From Planctomycetaceae bacterium (lineage in GTDB: Bacteria; Planctomycetota; Planctomycetia; Planctomycetales; Planctomycetaceae), in contig JACKHO010000004.1 of assembly GCA_020638955.1 (NCBI GenBank), forward strand, positions 620,001 to 684,000: a stretch of DNA of 64,000 bases. Reading direction: 5' to 3'. Below the pieces are notes generated by a model, which worked only from the letters and a program-made list of their open reading frames with translations, did not search any database and was not told the origin of the DNA. Shown one piece after another: positions 32,956 to 40,602 of this stretch; within the stretch, counting starts at the first letter, position 1, and each line of letters begins with the position of its first letter. The position numbers were made by a program, and so were the translations under genes.

Positions 32956-35196
32956 ATGTTCGTCATGTTTCGTTGCTGTTATCAATTGTTGCTAGTTTTT
33001 CTGTTGTGCCTGCTGGCGACGTCAGCGTTTGGCCAAGCGGAGACCGATAAGGGTTTCGGGCCAGATGGCAGTTTTGAGGTGGATGCCAATGGCGATAGCT
33101 GGCCCGATGGTTGGGCTCGGGTGGAACCGGGTGGGGAGTGGCTGGAAGAAGAGGGCAGTCACTTCCTGCGACTGAGCAGCACAGCCCCTGACAAAATGGT
33201 GATGCTCTACCAGGAAATTGCCGTGCCGCAAGGAGTGGAGGCTGTCGAACTGTCGTGGCGGCAGCGCATCAGTGGGCTCAAGGTGGGAAAGCAATCGTGG
33301 TTCGACGCCCGCATTCTGATGGAATTCCTGGATGCAAATCGTGAAAAGGTCACACCGACTCCTGGTGCTCCCGCTTCGCGAAAGGACACCGACGGCTGGG
33401 TAGCGAAATCAACATCATTCGTCGTTCCGGAGGGAGCAAAGACGTTGAAGTTTATGCCTTGCCTGTTTCAGGTGACGAGTGGAACGTTTGATTTGGACGA
33501 CATTGTGCTGCGTTCAGTTGATCCCAAACCAATTCGTGAAGCAGCTGAAGCTGCTGCGGCTGCGAGACTGGCCAAGCAGCAGGCTGATGCGGAAAAGCGG
33601 CGTACCAAAGCCGCAACCATCCTCGCCCAAAATGGGTCACTTATTTCCAACGGAAACTTCGAGGCCGACGTCAAAAAGGCGGACGGCTGGCCCGACGACT
33701 GGGGACGGCTCAAAGAGGGTGGGAGTTGGGAGGACGAAGCAGGGAATCATTTCCTCAGAATGACATCAGTCAAACCGGGCGAAATGGTGATGGCGTATCG
33801 GACCTTCGACATTCCGTCAGGGACTGAGGCGTTGGAACTGACATGGCGGCAGCGTGTGACGGGATTGAAGCGCGGCAGTTCCCCCTGGTTTGATGCTCGC
33901 ATTATGCTGGAGTTCACTGGTATCGACGGTAAGAAGCTCTCTCAAAAACCGTCGCCACCCTATACACAGAAGGACACGAGCGGCTGGGTGGAACGCTCAG
34001 TGCAGTTTCTGGTGCCGGACGGAGCGCTGACACTGGTGTTCATGCCCAGCCTGTTTCAGGTCGAAGCGGGGACGCTTGACCTCGATGACCTCGTGCTGAA
34101 GCCCGTCGGTCCGGAAGCATTGCTCGCTGCCGCGAAGCAGCGGGAAAAAGAAATCGCGGCCCGGTATGTACCTCCCGAGGAGCCGAACCGTACGAAGTGG
34201 CCGTCCGAACTCCATGTGTCTGGCAATCGACTCCACAATGCCGACGGAAAGGAAGTCTGGTTGCAGGGGGTGAATGCCGGTGGACTGGAAACACTGCCTC
34301 ACGATCGACAGGTGATTAAGTCGGTTGTCGTGGCGATTGACGAGTGGAAGGCGAATTGCGTGCGCGTGCCAATGAACGAAGCGTTCTGGTACGGCATGAG
34401 TCCGTATCAGCAGGATGGTGGTCGCGAGTACCGGGAGATTATTGATCAAATCATTACGCTGGCGGCGAATCGAGGGGCTTATGTGGCGATCGACCTGCAT
34501 CGTTTCCGCGCCCCCAAACAGGAGCACACAGACTTCTGGAAGGACTTTGCGAAGCAGTACAAGGACCATCCCGCGGTGCTGTTTGATGTGTTTAATGAGC
34601 CGCACGGGGTAACGTGGGAGCAGTGGCGGAATGGAGGCTGGATTGGCGAAAAGGAGGGCCAGGACGAGTCGGCGTTTCTGACTGACGAAGAGAAACGACG
34701 CAACCAGGGTTTCGAGTCGGTTGGGATGCAGGGACTCGTCGACGCCGTGCGTTCAACGGGTGCGAAGAATGTTATCATTGCAGGTGGCGTATTCTGGTGT
34801 AACGACCTGTCAGGAATTACGCAGGGGTACGCCCTGACTGATCCCTCGGGCAATGGCATTATGTACTCGTGGCACACTTACAACTGGCACACGGGCTGGG
34901 AAGAAAAGGTCCTCGCGACGGCGAAACAGCACCCGATTTTCTTGGGTGAAGTGGGAGCCGATATCAAGAAGCTCGACTTCATTCCGGCTGATGATCAGGA
35001 AGACCCGTACACCTGGGTGCCCGACATGCTGGGATTCGTACAGAAACACCGCCTCAACTGGACTGGCTGGTGCCTGCATCCCAAGGCGTCGCCGATCATG
35101 ATTTCCGACTGGCGTTACACGCCGACGCCCTACTGGGGGGAGTTCGCCAAAGAGGCTCTCTCCGGGAAGCAGTTTGAGCTCAAGAAGACTCGTTGA
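32956..35196 (+). CDS. Secreted GH5-like glycoside hydrolase with duplicated N-terminal modules
   Basis: A 746-residue protein with a signal peptide (MFVMFRCCYQLLLVFLLCLLA). Two internal copies of a module of about 150 residues follow, matching each other at WPDGW/WPDDW, SHFLRLSS/NHFLRMTS, SWRQRISGLK/TWRQRVTGLK and FDLDDIVL/LDLDDLVL, joined by a helical linker. The catalytic GH5 barrel occupies the last 360 residues: VNAGGLETLP, RVPMNEAFW, AIDLHRFR, FDVFNEPHG (acid/base Glu), YSWHTYNWH, and FLGEVGAD (nucleophile Glu). GH5 enzymes cleave beta-1,4-glucan, mannan and similar chains; the exact specificity cannot be read. A bidirectional terminator follows at 35271. Start ATG 32956; a second ATG four codons on is possible. 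Confidence 0.9.
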   Translation: MFVMFRCCYQLLLVFLLCLLATSAFGQAETDKGFGPDGSFEVDANGDSWPDGWARVEPGGEWLEEEGSHFLRLSSTAPDKMVMLYQEIAVPQGVEAVELSWRQRISGLKVGKQSWFDARILMEFLDANREKVTPTPGAPASRKDTDGWVAKSTSFVVPEGAKTLKFMPCLFQVTSGTFDLDDIVLRSVDPKPIREAAEAAAAARLAKQQADAEKRRTKAATILAQNGSLISNGNFEADVKKADGWPDDWGRLKEGGSWEDEAGNHFLRMTSVKPGEMVMAYRTFDIPSGTEALELTWRQRVTGLKRGSSPWFDARIMLEFTGIDGKKLSQKPSPPYTQKDTSGWVERSVQFLVPDGALTLVFMPSLFQVEAGTLDLDDLVLKPVGPEALLAAAKQREKEIAARYVPPEEPNRTKWPSELHVSGNRLHNADGKEVWLQGVNAGGLETLPHDRQVIKSVVVAIDEWKANCVRVPMNEAFWYGMSPYQQDGGREYREIIDQIITLAANRGAYVAIDLHRFRAPKQEHTDFWKDFAKQYKDHPAVLFDVFNEPHGVTWEQWRNGGWIGEKEGQDESAFLTDEEKRRNQGFESVGMQGLVDAVRSTGAKNVIIAGGVFWCNDLSGITQGYALTDPSGNGIMYSWHTYNWHTGWEEKVLATAKQHPIFLGEVGADIKKLDFIPADDQEDPYTWVPDMLGFVQKHRLNWTGWCLHPKASPIMISDWRYTPTPYWGEFAKEALSGKQFELKKTR

Positions 35197-35270
35197 GATG
35201 GTTGAACCACGAACGGAACGAAATATACGAAAGTCTGTTCGTGGTTTCCGTGGCGACTAATAAACGTCAA

Positions 35271-35310
35271 CGAAAAAAGGCACCAACGCTTGTTGGTGCC
35301 TTTTCTGTTT
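35271..35310. terminator. Bidirectional rho-independent terminator
   Basis: Stem GGCACCAAC-GCTT-GTTGGTGCC (35279-35300), with AAAAAA before it and TTTTCTGTTT after it, so both strands have a T-run behind the hairpin. It ends the GH5 gene (plus) and the ketosynthase homologue (minus). Confidence 0.92.
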
Positions 35311-35329
35311 GATTGAACGTCAGCCGTCA

Positions 35330-36616
35330 CTACACGGTACGCAACAGTGTCGCAGCACTTTGGCCCATGGAGGTGCGGTTTACGCTGAGGGCGATGCCGG
35401 ATTTCAAACGGACTGGTTCACGGGCCACGTTGACGCGGCAGAGTGGGTCTGGGTGTTCGTAGTGCAGGGTGCGGGGGAGTTCGCCGTGTCGCAGCGACAG
35501 AATGCTGCCTGCGAGTTCGACGGCTCCTGAACCGGCTTCGAAGTTACCGAAGTAGCTCTTCAACGCGGTGACGGGAATTTTGTCGATGGCGGTTCCGAGT
35601 GCTCGGTGATATGCCTTGGCTTCGACCCAGTCGTCGCGACGCGTACTCTTACCGTGTGCGTTGATGTGACCGATTTCTTCAGGTCGAATACCAGACCGGC
35701 TCAGCACGGCTTCCATCGCTCGCACGAGTCCGCGACCACCAGCACCATTTTCGTAACCGCGACCATCACAGCCGGCACCAACACCGAGCACTTCGCAGTA
35801 AATGTCTGCACCACGAGCGACAGCATGGCTGTAACGCTCAAGGACAAAGACGGCCGAACCTTCGCCTGGAACCGTACCGTCACGATCGCGGTCGAATGGA
35901 CGGCAGCCGCGGCTGGGGTCTTCTTCGCGAGACAGGTCGTCGTACAGGCTGATACGAGCCATGTCGACGGGGTGAATGTTGGAACTGCAGGCACCAACGA
36001 TCATGGCGTCTGCGCGACCACCGTTGATACACCGCATCGCTTCCTGCAGGGCGAGCAGTGGTGAAGCGTCGGCGCTGGTAATTGTATTGTTTGGTCCACG
36101 TGCTTCGTGTTCGATGGCAACGTGGCAAGCTGGCATGTTGGGCAATTGCCGCAGCAACCAGAGCGGAGCAATTTTTCCGAGAGCCCCTTCACCCCAACGG
36201 GTGTAACCGTCGCGCTGGGTTGGATCAGCGAAGTCTTTGGCTGCTTCGACGAGTTCGTCCGGGGTGAACGAAATGTGGCCGGCTCCGAACTCGACGCCGA
36301 GACGGTGAGGATCCACATCGCCGGGGGCGAGACCGGCGTCTTTCATGGCCATTGACGCAGCGGAGACACCCAGTTGGATATCGCGCGACATGACCTTGAG
36401 GAATTTCTTCTGGTAGACGTGGTCCTCAGGGCAGAAATCACTGATTTCCGCAGCGAGCTTACATGGAAGTGAGCCTGCGGGGACTGATTCAAGATGTCCA
36501 ATGCCAGAGCGTCCAGCTTTGAGGTTATCCCAAAACTGCTCTTTTCCGATACCAATGGGGGCAATGACCCCAACACCGGTCACGACTACGCGCGGGGCAT
36601 TTTCGCCAGCCATCAT
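35330..36616 (-). CDS. Ketosynthase homologue with degenerate active site (chain-length-factor-like)
   Basis: A 428-residue thiolase-fold protein that aligns through its length with FabF. However, the catalytic Cys block (ATACTSG in E. coli FabF) reads TSADASP, putting Asp183 at the Cys position. His321 is kept (NAHGKST), as is Lys353, but the second catalytic His (KSMTGH) is replaced by Asn358 (KSYFGN), and the C-terminal glycine loop (NSFGFGGTN) reads NRTSMGQSA. Decarboxylative condensation is therefore not expected. The state resembles the chain-length factor subunit of type II polyketide synthases, which lost the Cys and dimerises with an active partner; here no partner is adjacent. ATG 36616, GAGGT upstream. 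It is bounded by a terminator on one side and a 470-bp leader on the other. Confidence 0.85.
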   Translation of the reverse strand: MMAGENAPRVVVTGVGVIAPIGIGKEQFWDNLKAGRSGIGHLESVPAGSLPCKLAAEISDFCPEDHVYQKKFLKVMSRDIQLGVSAASMAMKDAGLAPGDVDPHRLGVEFGAGHISFTPDELVEAAKDFADPTQRDGYTRWGEGALGKIAPLWLLRQLPNMPACHVAIEHEARGPNNTITSADASPLLALQEAMRCINGGRADAMIVGACSSNIHPVDMARISLYDDLSREEDPSRGCRPFDRDRDGTVPGEGSAVFVLERYSHAVARGADIYCEVLGVGAGCDGRGYENGAGGRGLVRAMEAVLSRSGIRPEEIGHINAHGKSTRRDDWVEAKAYHRALGTAIDKIPVTALKSYFGNFEAGSGAVELAGSILSLRHGELPRTLHYEHPDPLCRVNVAREPVRLKSGIALSVNRTSMGQSAATLLRTV

Positions 36617-37089
36617 AGCTTGACCTCAAGTCAGAACGAACCTCTCCCAATACCTCTATCGGTCCGCCAAACGCTCATTGTTGAGCATGGTGGTACTCGC
36701 CGTCCCTGAACAAACAATCATCCATGAAGACGAGCGGAGAGGAAAACCTCACTCAGGCCGTTACCCCAGCAAGAGTGAAACCTTCGCAACTCCATTCATG
36801 GAGTTGCATCAAACCACAAGCCGTTTTGTACCTCCGTCCTGTAAGACGGACCCACAGGCACTGCCTGAATTACCCACTCAGACGCCTGTGACCCTGGTTC
36901 ACACCAAGGGTAGATCGGGTTTTTCGCTTTTCCGCAACACAAACCCCTTTGGGTTACGTGGAGCGATACACCTTCACAACAGTATTAGACGCTACTTCCC
37001 CCACGCTGTCAATGGGCGAGATGGCCACTTGGCCGGAATCGCAACTCTTGCAACAGCAACTTCTTATGTGTGGGAAATCGCGTAAGTGC
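36617..37089. other. 473-bp gene-free stretch with several hairpins
   Basis: Upstream of the ketosynthase homologue and downstream of the DUF368 gene. It contains a 10-bp stem GCAACTCCAT-TC-ATGGAGTTGC (36786-36807), a CCGTC/GACGG stem (36834-36849), a CACAGGC/GCCTGTG stem (36853-36890) and an ACCCTGGT/ACCAAGGGT stem (36891-36911). A 135-residue plus-strand frame here has no protein-like features. I see no gene. Confidence 0.6.
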
Positions 37090-38079
37090 TTACTGTTCCT
37101 CAACCAACGGCTTTTCGTCGGAATTGTGGGGGCTGGTTGCGCGATCAAGCAGGATTACTGCTGCTGCAGAGACAACGGCAATGACAATTACGAGCGCCAA
37201 CTGGGTGTCGACCGGGATTTCCGACACATCGAGTAACTGAAACTCTTTGTCTTTGAATTCCTTAATCTCTGGGGTCTTATCAACTTGGAACGGCCAGATG
37301 CGACAGAGGGACCCCAGCATGAATCCTGTCAGGGTCGCCAATGTCACTGACTGATGCCGGGCAAGCAGCCATTTCAGGAACTTGCTGAAGCTGAGGAGGC
37401 CCACGAGACAGCCGAAAGCGAAAACCACGAGGCTGCCAATATCGCGGGCGTTGACCTCGAAATGGGCCGCGTTTTTGATGATGCCCGTGATGTCATGGTA
37501 CTTCCCCAGGATGAGCAGGATGAATGATCCGCTGATGCCGGGGAGAATCATGGCACAGATGGCAATGACGCCGCAAAAAAATGTGTACCACATGCCGTCG
37601 GGGGGATGCTTGAGAGTTGGCTGGTTGACAACCCACACGGCCACTGCAGCACCGATGACAAGCATTGCAATTTCGGCGGTGTTCCACTTGGGAATCATTT
37701 TGCCGACGAGCCAGCACGAGGCACCAATGAGGCCGAAGAAGGCGGCATAGGTGAGCTGTAAGTGATGCTCCAACAGAAAATGCATGACGGAGCCGAGTGC
37801 GAGTACTCCGCAGCCAATCCCTAATCCCAGTGTGACGAGAAAGCGCAGGTCGACATAAGCAGCCGCTGCGCACCAACGACCGGATGTGACCAGGCCGAAC
37901 AGAGTTCCATCACAGCGACTCACGGCGGTTACCAACCGGTCATAAATTCCCACAATGAGGGCGATGGTGCCTCCGGAAACACCGGGGACGACGTCGGCTC
38001 CCCCCATGAGTAATCCCTTGCCGACGTGGGCAAAGTCCTCATTGGTCAGATATGGTTTTGGCTGCTGTGGCTCGTCCAT
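37090..38079 (-). CDS. DUF368 membrane protein (PopT-like polyprenyl-phosphate transporter family)
   Basis: A 329-residue, very hydrophobic protein with about eight to ten membrane spans. The N-terminus KGLLMGGADVVPGVSGGTIALIVGIYDRL and the second half CAMILPGISGSFILLILGKY are the paired inverted-repeat signatures of DUF368. Members of this family, PopT proteins, have been shown to recycle undecaprenyl phosphate across the cytoplasmic membrane. Planctomycetes make peptidoglycan and surface polysaccharide, so the role fits, but it is inferred from the family. The C-terminal tail is charged and cytosolic. ATG 38079. A GGAA-loop hairpin lies upstream at 38179. Confidence 0.92.
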   Translation of the reverse strand: MDEPQQPKPYLTNEDFAHVGKGLLMGGADVVPGVSGGTIALIVGIYDRLVTAVSRCDGTLFGLVTSGRWCAAAAYVDLRFLVTLGLGIGCGVLALGSVMHFLLEHHLQLTYAAFFGLIGASCWLVGKMIPKWNTAEIAMLVIGAAVAVWVVNQPTLKHPPDGMWYTFFCGVIAICAMILPGISGSFILLILGKYHDITGIIKNAAHFEVNARDIGSLVVFAFGCLVGLLSFSKFLKWLLARHQSVTLATLTGFMLGSLCRIWPFQVDKTPEIKEFKDKEFQLLDVSEIPVDTQLALVIVIAVVSAAAVILLDRATSPHNSDEKPLVEEQ

Positions 38080-38178
38080 GATGGCAGTCTGTTCTATGAA
38101 ATCTCAGAAGCGTGAAACTGATTCTGTTTCTGGCGGTCGCAAATCCTCAGATGAATCATCTCAGTGGTGGCCTGAATT

Positions 38179-38203
38179 CACAGACAGGAATGTCTGTGCC
38201 ACC
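38179..38203 (+). repeat. GGAA-loop hairpin repeat, copy 3
   Basis: CACAGACA-GGAA-TGTCTGTG plus CCACC, identical in stem and loop to copy 2. It lies in the 148-bp gap between the DUF368 gene start and the prolyl oligopeptidase stop, on the strand opposite to both genes. Confidence 0.85.
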
Positions 38204-38227
38204 TGACAGTTTTCGGTAGATGCACGA

Positions 38228-40402
38228 CTACTTTCCAAATCCTGCGGGCAGTTCGAAGTCGAGGTTCTTGACGAGGAACGCCCAGAGGTCGGTCAGTTCG
38301 TCGATGATTTTGGCAGTCGGCTTTCCGGCTCCGTGTCCCGCCTTCGTTTCAATGCGAATGAGGATGGGACTGTCGCCGGCCTGGGCGTGTTGAAGCGCGG
38401 CGGCGAACTTGAAACTGTGTCCGGGAACGACGCGGTCATCTGTGTCGGCCGTCGTGACCAGGGTTGGCGGGTACGACACTCCCGGCTTGCAGTTGTGATA
38501 CGGCGAATACGCGTACAGGGCTTTGAATTCCTCAGGATTGTCCGAACAGCCGTAGTCATCGGTCCAGTAACGTCCGGCTGTGAACATGTGGAAGCGGAGC
38601 ATGTCCATCACACCCACGGCTGGAAGACAGGCTCCGTACAGGTCGGGACGCTGTGTTAAGCAAGCACCGACGAGCAGGCCGCCGTTGCTGCCGCCTTGAA
38701 TTGCCAGTTTCTTCGGCTGAGTGTACTTCTGGGCAATGAGGTATTCGGCGGCCGCAATGAAGTCGTCGAACACATTCTGCTTCTGCAGCTTGGTGCCGGC
38801 CTTGTGCCACTTTTCACCGTACTCACCGCCACCACGCAAGTTGGCCACGGCGTACACGCCGCCCATGTCCATCCAGGCCAGTCGACTGATGGAGAAACTG
38901 GGAGTCAGCGGGATGTTGAATCCACCGTAGCCGTAGAGCAGTGTGGGATTATTTCCGTTCAGTTCAATCCCCTTCTTGTGGGCGATGAACATGGGGACTT
39001 TTGTGCCGTCCTTACTTTCGTAAAAGACCTGCTTGACTTCGAACTCTTCGGGATTGAAGTCGACGTCAGCTCGCCTCAGCAATTGGCTTTCGCCCGTCAG
39101 AATGTCATAGCGATAGCTGCTCGGCGGAGTGGCATAGCTCGAAAACGTGTAAAACGTTTCGGCATCGGTTCGTTGTCCGCCAAAGCCGCTGGCCGTGCCA
39201 ATTCCGGGAAGTTCCACTTCGCGGAGTTTCTCTCCATTCATGCGGTACAGCGTGACTTCTGACCGAGCATCTTTCAGAGCATTGGCGATGAATACGCTCC
39301 CGACGAGGGAGACTTCGTCCAGGGTTGTTTCCCCTTCGGCGATGATTTCCCGATGCGGCGGCACGTCGTCACCCGACGGTGGGTTCCGTTTGATTTCTCG
39401 ATAGTCGACAGCAATGACACGCTTCAGCGGCGCTTCGAGGTCGGTCTTGAAGAATAGCTCAGGGCCGTCGTTGCCAATGAAGGTGTATTCCTGGTTGAAG
39501 TTATCCACCAGAGGAATTGCCATGCCGTACGGTTCGGTCAAATCGCGAACGAAGACACGGTAACGGTCGTCGGTTCCAAGATGCACTGTGATGACGAGGT
39601 AGTGACCGTCTTCGCTGACATCGCAGCTGTAGCCCCACTTCGGCTCATCGGGACGATGAAAGACGAGGACGTCTTCCGCCTGTGGCTGCCCGATTTTGTG
39701 GAAGTAAATCTTCTGGTTCGTGTTGAGGTTCTGGAATTCCGCTCCACCTTCCGGTTCTGGAAAGCGACCGTAGAACAGGCCGGAACCATCGGGAGCCCAG
39801 ACGGGCGTGTTGAATTTCACCCACTCCAGTTTGTCTTCGAGGATTCTCCCCGACTCAATTTCCATGATGTGCCAGACGCGCCAGTCGGAGCCGGCGTCCT
39901 GCACGCCATACGCGAGGTAGCGGCCATCATCGCTAAAAGACGTACCTGACAGAGCCACGGTGCCGTCTTCTGACCACTTGTTGGGATCAATGAGGACAGT
40001 TGGTTCATCAGCGAGCGAATCCTGGCGATACAGTACGTACTGGTTCTGAAGGCCATCGTTTTTGTAGAAGTAGTAGCGACCGCCCGCTTTGAATGGCGTA
40101 CCGAACTTTTCAAAGTCCCAGAGCTGTGTCAGCCGGGCGCGAATGGCGTCGCGTTCGGGAATCTGTTCGAGGAACTTGCCCGTGTACTCGTTTTGAGCTT
40201 TCACCCACTCGGCGACGTCGTTGCTGTTGCGAACGTCGTCTTCGAGCCAGCGGTAAGGATCGGCGACGGAGGTTCCGTGGTAGTCGTCGACGTGGTCAAT
40301 CCGTTTAGTCATTGGTGGTTCCGCTCCAGCGATTGCGGGCGCTAAGACAAAGCAGGCCATCAGCCATTGGCACACACGCGTGCTACCTTCAATCCGGGTC
40401 AT
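38228..40402 (-). CDS. Exported prolyl oligopeptidase (S9A)
   Basis: A 724-residue serine peptidase that cuts short peptides after proline. After a signal peptide (about 25 residues, ending in AGA) comes a seven-bladed propeller and the catalytic hydrolase domain: nucleophile Ser in QGGSNGGLLVGA (near residue 570), Asp in TTADTDDRVVPGHS and His in TKAGHGAGKPT. The N-terminal DYHGTSVADPYRWLED and DFEKFGTPFKAGGRYYF blocks are typical of POP. The ATG at 40402 is used; GGGAG lies about ten bases upstream, and the additional 65 residues of the open frame upstream are not protein-like and contain the terminator of the next gene. Export suggests use of external peptides. Confidence 0.94.
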   Translation of the reverse strand: MTRIEGSTRVCQWLMACFVLAPAIAGAEPPMTKRIDHVDDYHGTSVADPYRWLEDDVRNSNDVAEWVKAQNEYTGKFLEQIPERDAIRARLTQLWDFEKFGTPFKAGGRYYFYKNDGLQNQYVLYRQDSLADEPTVLIDPNKWSEDGTVALSGTSFSDDGRYLAYGVQDAGSDWRVWHIMEIESGRILEDKLEWVKFNTPVWAPDGSGLFYGRFPEPEGGAEFQNLNTNQKIYFHKIGQPQAEDVLVFHRPDEPKWGYSCDVSEDGHYLVITVHLGTDDRYRVFVRDLTEPYGMAIPLVDNFNQEYTFIGNDGPELFFKTDLEAPLKRVIAVDYREIKRNPPSGDDVPPHREIIAEGETTLDEVSLVGSVFIANALKDARSEVTLYRMNGEKLREVELPGIGTASGFGGQRTDAETFYTFSSYATPPSSYRYDILTGESQLLRRADVDFNPEEFEVKQVFYESKDGTKVPMFIAHKKGIELNGNNPTLLYGYGGFNIPLTPSFSISRLAWMDMGGVYAVANLRGGGEYGEKWHKAGTKLQKQNVFDDFIAAAEYLIAQKYTQPKKLAIQGGSNGGLLVGACLTQRPDLYGACLPAVGVMDMLRFHMFTAGRYWTDDYGCSDNPEEFKALYAYSPYHNCKPGVSYPPTLVTTADTDDRVVPGHSFKFAAALQHAQAGDSPILIRIETKAGHGAGKPTAKIIDELTDLWAFLVKNLDFELPAGFGK

Positions 40403-40535
40403 TCTTCGCAAACTCCCTCGCGCGGTCGATGTGTCGGGGTGAACCGGGAGTGTGACGAGTCGATTGCGATTGTTGCAAGACTCTTCCCGTCCTGAACGAA
40501 GAGAAGTGCGACCTTCGTGGTCGCAAAAAGAAAAA

Positions 40536-40567
40536 CGACCACTGCGGACACAGGTCCGAAGTGGTCG
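40536..40567 (-). terminator. Rho-independent terminator of the YTV gene
   Basis: Stem CGACCACT...AGTGGTCG with an inner CGGAC/GTCCG stem; read on the minus strand it is followed by TTTTTCTTTTT. It lies 36 bp after the stop of the YTV gene. Confidence 0.9.
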
Positions 40568-40602
40568 TGCTGGTTCGGTCGAATTCCAGCTTTTCAAGCA
40601 GG

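Noticed and set aside
35330..36616. Calling this gene fabF
   Set aside because: Although it aligns with FabF throughout, Asp and Asn occupy the catalytic Cys and His positions, so a condensing enzyme name would mislead.
36891..36911. tRNA-like GGTTC string (CTGGTTCACACC)
   Set aside because: No anticodon arm, acceptor stem or CCA can be drawn around it; it is one of several small stems.
36678..37085. A 135-codon plus-strand frame in the gap before the ketosynthase gene
   Set aside because: No ribosome-binding site, unusual composition, and it runs through several hairpins; treated as non-coding.
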